A stretch of 45,796 bases of DNA, taken from positions 14,134 through 59,929 of the forward strand of contig DOWS01000012.1 of assembly GCA_003519445.1 (NCBI GenBank), in the 5' to 3' direction. The notes below the pieces were generated by a model that ran no database searches, was not told the origin of the DNA, and saw only the letters and a list, made by a program, of their open reading frames with translations. This stretch comes from Candidatus Daviesbacteria bacterium. GTDB taxonomy: Bacteria > Patescibacteriota > Microgenomatia > Daviesbacterales > UBA10151. Within the stretch, counting starts at the first letter, position 1. Every line of letters begins with the position of its first letter. The position numbers and the translations under genes are program-made. Positions 7,377 to 14,420 of the stretch are shown piece after piece.

Positions 7377-8190
7377 AATTAATCTTTTTGAGAAATTCTG
7401 CTATTGATTCTTCCAGTTCAACAGGATTATTTATAACAATAATGTGGTTTGCGCCCTCAATTAGATCGAGTTCTGAAGTCTCGATCCTTTTATGCAAGTA
7501 TTTTGCTATTTCCATAGGGAAGATGCTGTCTTTTGTCCCTTCTACTACCAAAGTGGGCACAATTATTTTGTCCAGCAATTTTCCGGCATCCAATTTGATA
7601 AAATTACTGCAAAGCAACAAATAGCTTCTCAAAGAGGTATGTAAAATATCAGATAAGATTCTTTGAAAATTTATGTCGTTTGTACCTTGGAATTTATTAA
7701 AATCCGCGTGTCCGGCTACTTTTATATCAGGTAAAGATTGCAGCAGCCGGATCAAATAATCCGCAAAAACTTTTGCCACAGGATTATTACTTATAAACGG
7801 GGGCTTGAAACCGGTATCCACTAAAACCAAGCCTTTGGAGTTATTGGGAAATTTGGCCTGGAAATAAATTGCCACCATCCCGCCAAAGCAATGACCAATG
7901 ATAACTGCGTTATTAATGGATTCAATTTTCAGAAGTTCTTTCAAGTCTTTGGCAAAATTTTCCAGTTTATAAAAATCTTTTTTATCGCTTTTCTCTGAAA
8001 GCCCGTGGCCTCTTAAATCTAAAGCAATAGTGGAAATGCCTAATTTGCTAAAATAGCTTCTCTCTTTTGACCAGGCAGTCAAATCTCCTCCAAATCCGTG
8101 CAAGAATACCAGCCATTTATTTTTATCCTTTTCAGTTTTATGATAATAAATTTTAGCCCCATCAAAGCTTTCAAAATACTTTCCTGACAT
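7369..8190 (-). CDS. Alpha/beta hydrolase with Cys in the nucleophile elbow
   Basis: 273 residues with an alpha/beta hydrolase fold. HGFGGD (residues 31-36) is the oxyanion loop, ALDLRGHGLSEKS the typical second motif, and the nucleophile elbow reads GHCFGG with Cys101 where most relatives have Ser. Candidate acid D221 (EGTKDSIFP) and His249 (EGANHII) complete a Cys-Asp-His triad, as in dienelactone hydrolase-like members. Substrate unknown, perhaps an ester or lactone. A TAAACT box lies eight bases before the start. Confidence 0.88.
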   Translation of the reverse strand: MSGKYFESFDGAKIYYHKTEKDKNKWLVFLHGFGGDLTAWSKERSYFSKLGISTIALDLRGHGLSEKSDKKDFYKLENFAKDLKELLKIESINNAVIIGHCFGGMVAIYFQAKFPNNSKGLVLVDTGFKPPFISNNPVAKVFADYLIRLLQSLPDIKVAGHADFNKFQGTNDINFQRILSDILHTSLRSYLLLCSNFIKLDAGKLLDKIIVPTLVVEGTKDSIFPMEIAKYLHKRIETSELDLIEGANHIIVINNPVELEESIAEFLKKINFI

Positions 8191-8227
8191 ATGGAAATAG
8201 TTTAACAGATAATGCTACAATTCCACC

Positions 8228-10318
8228 ATGAAACGCTTGGTTTTAGTTGATGGCAATGCCTTGCTGCATCGGGCATATCATGCCACCCCTCCTTTTACCA
8301 CTTCCAGAGGAGAACTGGTTAATGCTGTTTATGGCTTTTCCTCAATGCTTTTAAAAGTTTTAAGTGATCTTAAACCTGATTTTTTGGCTATTGCCTGGGA
8401 TGAAAAAGGGCCTACTTTCCGCCATCAGGCCTACACCCAATATAAAGCCACCCGCGGGCCAAAAGATGAGGGTTTATCCGTGCAATACGATAGAGTGCAT
8501 CAGGTTACCAAAGCTTTTAACATTCCCGAATTTAGTTTGTCTGGTTACGAGGCTGATGATTTAATTGGTACGCTGGCTACACAGGCACAGAATCTGGAAA
8601 CTATTGTTGTGACTGGAGATAGGGACATTATGCAATTAATTAATCAAAATACCAAAGTTTTTATGCCTAAAAAAACCATTAATGATGTGGGGATGTATGG
8701 GGAAGAGGAATTTATGGCTAAATACGGCTTTGAACCCAAACTGCTGGTTGATTATAAAGCTTTGGCAGGGGACGCCTCGGATAATATTCCTGGAGTTAAC
8801 GGAATAGGGGATGTATCTGCTACCAAGCTGATTCATCAATTTGGCACTATAGAAAATATTTACAAAGCAGAAAACTTGAAAACTTTACCAGAAAGATTAC
8901 AAAAATTGTTGGCAGAAGGGGCAGAAGAGGCAGTCATGTCCAAAAAACTAGCCACTTTGGATTTAAAAGCCCCGATAAAGCTGGATTTAGATAAATGCGT
9001 GATGGCAGACTATGATCAAAACAAAGTAGTTAAACTTTTTGAGGAACTGGAATTTAAAAGCCTGATCAGCCGAATTTCAGATGAAAAGCCAATCAAAAAC
9101 CAAGTTACTTTTGATTTGGATGTTCAAGTAACCCCTGTTTTGCAAAAAATGTCTAAAACAGGAATTTTAGTGGATTTAAAGTTTTTAAACAAGATGGGGA
9201 TTGATTTAAAATCCAGGCTTATTAATCTTGAACAAGAAATTTACTCAAAAATAGGGCATGAGATAAACCTCAATAGTCCAAAGCAGTTGCAAATAGTGCT
9301 TTTTGATGAATTAAAATTGCCTGTTTTTAAAAAAACCAAAACCGGCCGAAGTACAGATGAGGAAACTTTACATGAGCTGGCTGATGCCCATCCAGTTATG
9401 CCTTTGCTTTTGGAATACCGGCAGCTTTTTAAGCTGGTTTCCACTTATGTTGACGCTTTGCCAAAATCAGTTGGCAGCGACGGAAGAATTCACTCTACTT
9501 TTAATGTTGAGGGTGCAGCCACAGGCAGGCTATCTTCACAAGACCCCAACTTGCAAAATATTCCGGTAAGAGGGGAAATGGGAGGGGAAATAAGAAAAGC
9601 TTTTATCGCGCCTAAAGGCAAGGTTTTGCTGGCAGCTGATTATTCCCAAATAGAACTCCGCATTATGGCTCATTTATCCGGGGATGAGGCTTTAAAAAAA
9701 GCTTTTGAGCAAGGTTTGGATATTCACTCTGCCACAGCAGCTAAAATTTTTAAGCTGCCTTTAGAAAAAGTTAGCAAAGAGCAAAGAGGTGTTGGTAAAA
9801 CCATGAATTTTGCCACGCTTTATGGGCAGGGCCCTCATGCTTTGTCCCGCAGCTTAAAAGTGCCTTTTGAAATTGCCAGAAGTTATATTGAGGAATATTT
9901 TGCCCAGTTTCCTGAAATTGCGGAATGGATGCAAAAAACTTTGGAGTTTGGATATGAAAATGGTTATGTAGAAACTTTAATGGGCAGGAAAAGATATATA
10001 CCGGAGCTAAAAGCTGAAAATAGGATGATCCGTTCGGCTGGCGAGCGGGCAGCAGTTAACCATCCGGTTCAAGGGACAGCAGCAGATATGATTAAAAAAG
10101 CCATGGTGGAGATAGACTGTAACCTAAAACCTGTAACCTGTAACCTCATTCTGCAGGTTCATGATGAGCTTTTATTTGAATGTACTCCAAAATCTGTGGA
10201 AGAAGTGGGGAAAATGGTCAAAACTAAAATGGAAAATGCCCTGAAATTATCTGTTCCTGTGGTAGTTGACCTAAAGGTCGGTCCCAACTGGGGAGAAATG
10301 AAGGAATTAAATATTTAG
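8228..10318 (+). CDS. polA: DNA polymerase I lacking the 3'-5' exonuclease domain
   Basis: 696 residues against about 830-930 in most bacteria. Residues 1-280 are the 5' nuclease (YEADDLIGTLA, TGDRDIMQLI, GDASDNIPGVNGIG); polymerase sequence starts near residue 300, so the 3'-5' exonuclease domain is essentially absent. Polymerase motif A is LLAADYSQIELRIMAHLSGD (~471), motif B RGVGKTMNFATLYGQ (~524) and motif C LQVHDELLFE (~644). A short repeat-encoded insert (NLKPVTCNL) precedes motif C. Leaderless promoter: TGCTACAAT with six bases to ATG. The 3' end exists in further copies at 10891, 12773 and 13471, each closing a cargo block. Confidence 0.97.
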   Translation: MKRLVLVDGNALLHRAYHATPPFTTSRGELVNAVYGFSSMLLKVLSDLKPDFLAIAWDEKGPTFRHQAYTQYKATRGPKDEGLSVQYDRVHQVTKAFNIPEFSLSGYEADDLIGTLATQAQNLETIVVTGDRDIMQLINQNTKVFMPKKTINDVGMYGEEEFMAKYGFEPKLLVDYKALAGDASDNIPGVNGIGDVSATKLIHQFGTIENIYKAENLKTLPERLQKLLAEGAEEAVMSKKLATLDLKAPIKLDLDKCVMADYDQNKVVKLFEELEFKSLISRISDEKPIKNQVTFDLDVQVTPVLQKMSKTGILVDLKFLNKMGIDLKSRLINLEQEIYSKIGHEINLNSPKQLQIVLFDELKLPVFKKTKTGRSTDEETLHELADAHPVMPLLLEYRQLFKLVSTYVDALPKSVGSDGRIHSTFNVEGAATGRLSSQDPNLQNIPVRGEMGGEIRKAFIAPKGKVLLAADYSQIELRIMAHLSGDEALKKAFEQGLDIHSATAAKIFKLPLEKVSKEQRGVGKTMNFATLYGQGPHALSRSLKVPFEIARSYIEEYFAQFPEIAEWMQKTLEFGYENGYVETLMGRKRYIPELKAENRMIRSAGERAAVNHPVQGTAADMIKKAMVEIDCNLKPVTCNLILQVHDELLFECTPKSVEEVGKMVKTKMENALKLSVPVVVDLKVGPNWGEMKELNI

Positions 10319-10415
10319 AAGAACATTGGGAGCAGCAGGTAAGGAGGTTTATGCAACGTTACTCACAATCATACTAAATTTGTCACAAAAATCCCACGCC
10401 GTTGCTAAAAATTTA

Positions 10416-10424
10416 TGGTATACT
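10416..10424 (+). promoter_or_regulatory. Extended -10 promoter TGGTATACT
   Basis: TGG followed by TATACT (10419-10424); ATG follows after six bases. The same TTATGGTATACT string occurs at 12973-12983 in front of another antitoxin gene, as part of the duplicated polA end, and at 15307-15315. Confidence 0.7.
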
Positions 10425-10430
10425 AATTCT

Positions 10431-10682
10431 ATGATTAAAAAGAAACTTTTAAAATATACTGTTATTTATACAGAGGAACCTGAAGAAGGGTTTACTGTGA
10501 CAGTGCCGTCACTTCCGGGTTGTGTTACCTATGGCAAAAATTTAAAAGAGGCCGAGAAAATGGCCAAAGAGGCCATTGAACTTTATCTGGAAAGTTTGAA
10601 AGCCCACGAAGAAACTATACCAGAGGGTAACAAATCTTTTATTGGATCAGTGGATCTGGAATTTCCCTACGCTAATGCCTAA
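10431..10682 (+). CDS. hicB: HicB-type antitoxin
   Basis: 83 residues of the HicB partial RNase H fold: YTVIYTEEPEEGFTVTVPSL, PGCVTYGKNLKEAEKMAKEA and a C-terminal segment. It neutralises HicA and probably autoregulates. An ORF is open upstream to 10326, but the ATG at 10431 is supported by the extended -10 six bases before it. It overlaps hicA by eight bases. The antitoxin-first order is less common for hic loci but seen in many small genomes. The pair is the first cargo block behind polA. Confidence 0.88.
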   Translation: MIKKKLLKYTVIYTEEPEEGFTVTVPSLPGCVTYGKNLKEAEKMAKEAIELYLESLKAHEETIPEGNKSFIGSVDLEFPYANA

Positions 10683-10890
10683 AATTTATACTCCCAAACA
10701 GGTTCTCTCCAAATTCAAGAAATTGGGTTTTGTGGAAGATCGCCAAAGTGGCAGCCATAAAATTTTATTTCATCCTCAAACCCAAGCACGCGCTGTTATT
10801 CCTGTCCACATTAAAGAACTTCCGAAAGGGACATTTGCTGCTATTTTAAGAGAATCAAAAATTACCAAAAAAGAGTTTGAAAGGGTTTAG
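10675..10890 (+). CDS. hicA: HicA-type mRNA interferase toxin
   Basis: 71 residues with a double-stranded RNA-binding-like fold of HicA: TPKQVLSKFKKLGFVEDRQS, the catalytic-His motif SGSHKILFH, and VIPVHIKELPKGTFAAILRE. The ATG at 10675 overlaps the hicB stop region. Start at 10642 (TTG or similar) is possible but would overlap more. Immediately after its stop is a short copy of the polA 3' end. Confidence 0.88.
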   Translation: MPKIYTPKQVLSKFKKLGFVEDRQSGSHKILFHPQTQARAVIPVHIKELPKGTFAAILRESKITKKEFERV

Positions 10891-10929
10891 CTAGGTTTCC
10901 AACTGGGGAGAAATAAAACCCACAAAAAC
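10891..10929 (+). pseudogene. Second copy of polA 3' end (short)
   Basis: CCAACTGGGGAGAAAT at 10899-10914 is identical to polA 10284-10299. In frame the stretch reads VSNWGEIKPTKT then TGA, compared with VGPNWGEMKELNI in polA. It closes the HicBA block. Confidence 0.7.
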
Positions 10930-10958
10930 TTGACAACAAGAAAAAAGTGTTATTATAT
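10930..10958 (+). promoter_or_regulatory. Promoter of pilin-type gene
   Basis: TTGACA at 10930-10935 and TATTATAT at 10951-10958. ATG codons at 10964 and 10970 lie at leaderless distance but are in a different frame from the pilin, reading GA-repeat codons to a TAA at 10997. Confidence 0.6.
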
Positions 10959-10973
10959 AGATAATGCCCATGA

Positions 10974-11507
10974 TTGAGAGAGAGAGAGAGAGAGAGTAAA
11001 AAAGGCTTCACCCTTGTTGAGCTTTTAGTAGTTATAGCCATTATTGCCGTTTTATCTGCCGTGGGTTTAGTGATGTTTTCAAGTACCCAGAAAAGTGGCA
11101 GGATAACCAAAAGAATTCAGGATTTAAAAGCCATTCAAACAGCTCTTGAGCTTTATTACAATCAAAATGGCAAGTATCCATCTCAACCAATGACTTGGGC
11201 TTGTATAATAAATCTAAGTGGTGTCAATAATTTAGCACCCAATTTTATGGTGGTTGTCCCATCAGATCCTCTGGGAGATACACAATATTGTTATCAATAC
11301 CTAAGCTCCAACAATGATTTTGAATACAAAGTTAGAACCAACGCCAATGTTTTTGTAAACAGCGAAATGAGCTCTGATCAATTTAAGCAACAAAAAAACT
11401 TAATCGATCCGGCCAAAGACGGTACAGAAGATTGCCTTGTTCAAACAACCGGGATAGTGAGAGGGTGGGCTGTATATTCAGGCTCAAATATATGCCAAGC
11501 ACCGTAA
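10974..11507 (+). CDS. Type IV pilin-like (pseudopilin) protein
   Basis: 177 residues as read from TTG 10974. After an Arg-Glu leader from the GA repeat comes a class III signal: KKGFTLVELLVVIAIIAVLS, with cleavage expected between G and F and Glu at mature position 5, followed by a helix and a globular head containing three or four Cys (WACII, YCYQY, EDCLV, NICQA). It should be processed by a prepilin peptidase and assembled or displayed on the cell surface. The start region suggests phase variation. It forms an operon with the anchored protein five bases downstream. Confidence 0.85.
   Translation: MRERERESKKGFTLVELLVVIAIIAVLSAVGLVMFSSTQKSGRITKRIQDLKAIQTALELYYNQNGKYPSQPMTWACIINLSGVNNLAPNFMVVVPSDPLGDTQYCYQYLSSNNDFEYKVRTNANVFVNSEMSSDQFKQQKNLIDPAKDGTEDCLVQTTGIVRGWAVYSGSNICQAP
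10976..10996 (+). repeat. (GA)10 tract at start of pilin gene
   Basis: Twenty-one bases of perfect GA repeat. From ATG 10964/10970 the frame runs through the tract and stops at TAA directly after it; with one more GA unit the same ATGs read into the pilin frame. At the present length the pilin can only start from TTG 10974. Confidence 0.85.
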
Positions 11508-11512
11508 AGTTT

Positions 11513-12622
11513 ATGAAAATTAATCAAAAAGGGTTCATACAAATTATGGTTATTCTAATTTTATTACTAGGGTTGGCTGTTGGTGTATATCTTGTCCAAC
11601 ATCCACAAATCTTCAAATCTAGAGCTTACGACAATTTCTCCGAACAGGGATTTACTCAAGCCTTTAATTCTAAAAGGGGTGACCCAAACTATAATGAACA
11701 ATACGATGCCAACAAAGATGGGGTGATTAATACTGTTGATAAAAGTTTATTGCAAAATATGTTCGGCTGGAGTAAGGAGTCTTTAGAGTCAATTCCCCAA
11801 AAACTTTCCGGTTCTTTCCCCATCAGAAATGAAAATGTGATTATGTTTAATGGAGCACCAGAAGGTTCCCTCACTGTTTACGGTTTGAGTGACAATGGCA
11901 GAACGGCCATAGATCTGGGGCCAACCAGAGGCGTTTTGCCCAACGAGCATGCTCTAGCGGAAGTAGTGCTCTATCGCACTCAGGATCAAAAAAATAATTT
12001 TGAGAGGATGAATTGGACTGCAGGTTCAGCTACTATTCCCCACTATCGTTTTGGTGTAGAAAGAGGTGGTTCCGGGCAGTTCCGTGACATTGTTTTTGCC
12101 TTCGAAGATGTCACCCCCGGCAAGGCAGAGATACCATTTATTATTTCAGCCGATTCGGTCAATGGATCACACTATTTGGCAATCCAACAAGGACATTTGG
12201 TTTTTATCACACCCTCGATGGGAGGAGAAGGAAGTAGTTTCTATATTGGACGAGGTGGTGACCAAAATCTAGATTTCAATGCTCCTTCAGACGGTAATCT
12301 GGAGTTTTTAATTGGTAATAAACCTGTAGGCGTTTTCTCTAAAAGCGGTTTGCGTGTTCATGGCTTAGTAACAGATGATGGAAAACTTCTTGAAGCCCCG
12401 GATTATGTATTTGAATCTGGGTATAATCTCAAATCATTGGAACAAGTTGAACAATTTATACTAGAGAATAAACATTTAGAGGGATTGCCTGATGCCTCCG
12501 ATATCCAAGGTTGGGCAAATCTTAGTTTACAAGAAAGAGAAATGAAACTTCTGGAAAAAATTGAGGAGTTAACTTTATACATAATAGACCTGAATAAGAA
12601 AATTCAAATGCTGCAAAATTAA
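11513..12622 (+). CDS. Membrane-anchored dockerin-like/tail-fibre-like surface protein
   Basis: 369 residues. The N terminus KINQKGFIQIMVILILLLGL resembles a pilin signal without the usual Glu5, so it is either processed or a membrane anchor. Residues about 60-90 hold a dockerin-type calcium loop (DANKDGVINTVDKSLLQNMF). A long beta-rich middle follows. The C terminus, EQVEQFILENKHLEGLPDAS and MKLLEKIEELTLYIIDLNKK, is the coiled-coil ending known from many tail-fibre-like and Bacteroidetes surface proteins. Together with the pilin it forms the second block behind polA. Probably a surface fibre or adhesin; partner unknown. ATG 11513 is chosen since the upstream open frame overlaps the pilin. 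Confidence 0.75.
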   Translation: MKINQKGFIQIMVILILLLGLAVGVYLVQHPQIFKSRAYDNFSEQGFTQAFNSKRGDPNYNEQYDANKDGVINTVDKSLLQNMFGWSKESLESIPQKLSGSFPIRNENVIMFNGAPEGSLTVYGLSDNGRTAIDLGPTRGVLPNEHALAEVVLYRTQDQKNNFERMNWTAGSATIPHYRFGVERGGSGQFRDIVFAFEDVTPGKAEIPFIISADSVNGSHYLAIQQGHLVFITPSMGGEGSSFYIGRGGDQNLDFNAPSDGNLEFLIGNKPVGVFSKSGLRVHGLVTDDGKLLEAPDYVFESGYNLKSLEQVEQFILENKHLEGLPDASDIQGWANLSLQEREMKLLEKIEELTLYIIDLNKKIQMLQN

Positions 12623-12772
12623 GAAAACTCCCAGGGTTTGTGAATTTTGTTAGGATCTCTTAAACCATTGACTTTTCCCTATTGAGAGAAATCCTAATTA
12701 ATAATGGGGTTATCAAAAGATAATAAGATTATTAAGGAACAGCGAAAAAGTTCCTGATCCTGTGGCGGGCCA

Positions 12773-12989
12773 AGATGGTCAAGGATAAAATGGAAAATGC
12801 TTTAAAATTATCAGTTCCAGTAGTAGTTGACCTGAAAGTGGGTAATAATTGGGAAGAAATGAAGGAATTAAATATTTAGAAGAAAATTGGGAGCAGCAGG
12901 TAGGGAGGTTTATGCGACATCACTCACAATCATACTAAATATGTCACAAAAATTCCACTGGTGTTTAAAGTTTATGGTATACTATTTTC
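12773..12989 (+). pseudogene. Third copy of polA 3' end with downstream region
   Basis: From 12775 the frame reads MVKDKMENALKLSVPVVVDL, KVGNNWEEMKELNI and TAG (12877-12879), matching the last 35 codons of polA with several base changes. Similarity continues past the stop (GGGAGCAGCAGGTA, CTCACAATCATACTAAAT) up to the TATGGTATACT promoter, i.e. 10212-10430 versus 12773-12989. The preceding stretch 12623-12772 holds no gene that I can support. Confidence 0.88.
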
Positions 12990-13325
12990 ATGAACAAATT
13001 AGTTCCTTTTGCTAAATTTTCCAAAAAAAATACACCACTTTCAGGCGTATCTGTGGTGGTGAATCAAAAAAATGTTCCCTTGGGATTTGTTTTTGGGAGA
13101 GATTCTTTTATATCTTTATGTACAGTTTTTGATGAAGAGTTTGAAAAAAGAGTGAACAATCCCCAAAAAGCATATAATAATTTAGCTGGTAAATTGATTG
13201 ACCTCATTGAAGAAAAATTACCCATTAATCCAAAGTTTGTCAAAGATTTGAAAACTTCCATCAGTGATGCTAAAAAAACACGCTGGATTCCGCTTGAAGA
13301 AATAAAGCACTCTCTAAATGTTTAA
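12990..13325 (+). CDS. Probable antitoxin of a RelE-type pair
   Basis: 111 residues, no clear family. It is called an antitoxin from context: it has the leaderless TGGTATACT promoter six bases before ATG, and its stop overlaps the start of a decayed RelE-type toxin. Sequence features are a beta-rich N-terminal half (SGVSVVVNQKNVPLGFVFGR) and a helical C-terminal half ending KKTRWIPLEEIKHSLNV, a form seen in RelB/Phd-like tails. It is part of the third block behind polA. Confidence 0.55.
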   Translation: MNKLVPFAKFSKKNTPLSGVSVVVNQKNVPLGFVFGRDSFISLCTVFDEEFEKRVNNPQKAYNNLAGKLIDLIEEKLPINPKFVKDLKTSISDAKKTRWIPLEEIKHSLNV

Positions 13326-13466
13326 TGTCAAATTTACTCCTACAGGACAAATCATAGATTTAGAGTAGGTGATTACAGAATTGCCTTTTATGTTGAACAG
13401 GACACAATTTATGTAGAAAGAGCAAGGCATAGAAAAGAAGTATATTATTTGGAAATAAAAATTTAA
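13318..13466 (+). pseudogene. RelE/ParE-type toxin with internal deletion
   Basis: ATG 13318 overlaps the antitoxin stop and starts the expected MFNVKFTPT sequence, but after about ten codons the frame is lost. The typical RelE C-terminal half then appears in another frame: HRFRVGDYRIAFYVEQDTIY and VERARHRKEVYYLEIKI, ending at TAA 13464-13466. About 35-40 middle codons are missing. The toxin is therefore dead while its antitoxin stays intact. Confidence 0.75.
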
Positions 13467-13470
13467 AACC

Positions 13471-13510
13471 CGTGCCCAACTGGGGAGAAATGAAGCCGCT
13501 TAACAGTTGA
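13471..13510 (+). pseudogene. Fourth copy of polA 3' end
   Basis: CCCAACTGGGGAGAAATGAA matches the polA end. In frame: PNWGEMKPLNS followed by TGA. The KPLN ending is the more usual PolA terminus, so this outermost copy may be the original one. Confidence 0.75.
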
Positions 13511-13513
13511 AAA

Positions 13514-13666
13514 TTATTCTGTTCTAGGAGAATAAATAGGAATTAATTGAACTGTAAAGGGAATCCTTCTATGATCAAAACCATGGCGGTGAAGATTTAC
13601 TACAAGACCTTCGCAAGCACGAGATACATCGATCTCTAGAGCTCCGCGACGGATATGGTAATTCAA
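13514..13666 (-). CDS. Possible small ORF, 50 aa
   Basis: On the minus strand a frame of 50 codons runs from TTG 13666 to TAA 13514. It contains LNYHIRRGALEIDVSRACEG and HRRIPFTVQLIPIYSPRTE, with balanced amino acids. No ATG, no clear promoter and no known relatives. It fills the 13511-13680 gap in which nothing else is visible. Confidence 0.25.
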   Translation of the reverse strand: MNYHIRRGALEIDVSRACEGLVVNLHRHGFDHRRIPFTVQLIPIYSPRTE

Positions 13667-13680
13667 GCTACAATTAGTCC

Positions 13681-13720
13681 TTGACATCATATATATGATT
13701 TTATAAAATTGATATATATG
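13681..13720 (+). promoter_or_regulatory. Promoter and operator of AbrB/PIN pair
   Basis: TTGACA (13681-13686), 17-bp spacer, TAAAAT (13704-13709). CATATATATG (13688-13697) and GATATATATG (13711-13720) flank the palindrome ATTTTATAAAAT, giving a symmetric AT-rich operator that covers the -10 box and start codon. Confidence 0.65.
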
Positions 13721-13978
13721 CTACAGACTGTTCAGGCATTTCAACTGGGCTCATCAACCGTCATCACCCTGCCTAAAAAGCTGGGAATTCTGCCTGGCCA
13801 GAGATTAAAAGTGGATAAATATGGACAAAAAATTACTCTCCAAAAGGAAAAAATAACGGAAGAACAAATTGAAAAGCTGGTTAAAAAACTATCCGGAGGA
13901 GCCAGATTAAAGAAAGACTTAACACCCGAGGAAATAAATGAAGAGCTGGATAGACGCTATGAAGAAATGTTACCTTGA
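13718..13978 (+). CDS. AbrB/SpoVT-type antitoxin
   Basis: About 86 residues. The N-terminal swapped-hairpin motif is VQAFQLGSSTVITLPKKLGI then LPGQRLKVDKYGQKITLQKE; the C terminus is an acidic helix (DLTPEEINEELDRRYEEML). ATG 13718 is preferred over TTG 13709 since it follows the TAAAAT box by eight bases. It overlaps the PIN toxin by 20 bases and probably represses the AT-rich operator upstream. Confidence 0.82.
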   Translation: MLQTVQAFQLGSSTVITLPKKLGILPGQRLKVDKYGQKITLQKEKITEEQIEKLVKKLSGGARLKKDLTPEEINEELDRRYEEMLP

Positions 13979-14420
13979 CGCCAATTTGTTATTATATTAT
14001 TCCGATCCCGACTCCTTATTTTATAGTCAGGCGACGGCCATTATTTCTCAACTACTGGATGAAGGGTGGACACTATTTTTGTCATCGCTAACTTTGGATG
14101 AGTATTTCCATAACATGATTCGTTTCTCCAGAGTTTCCAGAGAAGAAGCCATTAAGGATCTTAAGGGTAGTTTTGGCAAAATAATCAAATTACCGGATCT
14201 TCAAATGATTACTGCCGGCTTACAATTAAAAAGGCAGCAAAAAGTAATTAATCTAATGATCAAAAATCAATTAAGAGCCCGGGATGCTTATCATTTATTT
14301 ATCATGCTGGAAAATAAAGTTAAATTTATGGCCACTTTTGATAATGATTTTAATAAAGTTTTTTTAAGTGGTAAAATTAAGAAATTCAATCCGGCCCCAG
14401 TAGATAGGAAAAAACTCTAA
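13959..14420 (+). CDS. PIN-domain toxin
   Basis: 153 residues. PIN acidic residues are seen in KCYLDANLLLYY, SLTLDEYFHN, RARDAYHLFIM and MATFDNDFNKVF, so the RNase active site looks complete. The ATG at 13959 is preferred to 13938, because MKKCYLDAN is the normal family start. It overlaps the antitoxin gene by 20 bases and the convergent membrane protein gene by four. Confidence 0.82.
   Translation: MKKCYLDANLLLYYSDPDSLFYSQATAIISQLLDEGWTLFLSSLTLDEYFHNMIRFSRVSREEAIKDLKGSFGKIIKLPDLQMITAGLQLKRQQKVINLMIKNQLRARDAYHLFIMLENKVKFMATFDNDFNKVFLSGKIKKFNPAPVDRKKL

Noticed and set aside
10326..10430. Longer hicB starting at 10326
   Set aside because: The stretch is a duplicated polA downstream region (also at 12880-12989) and holds the extended -10 promoter; ATG 10431 fits the family.
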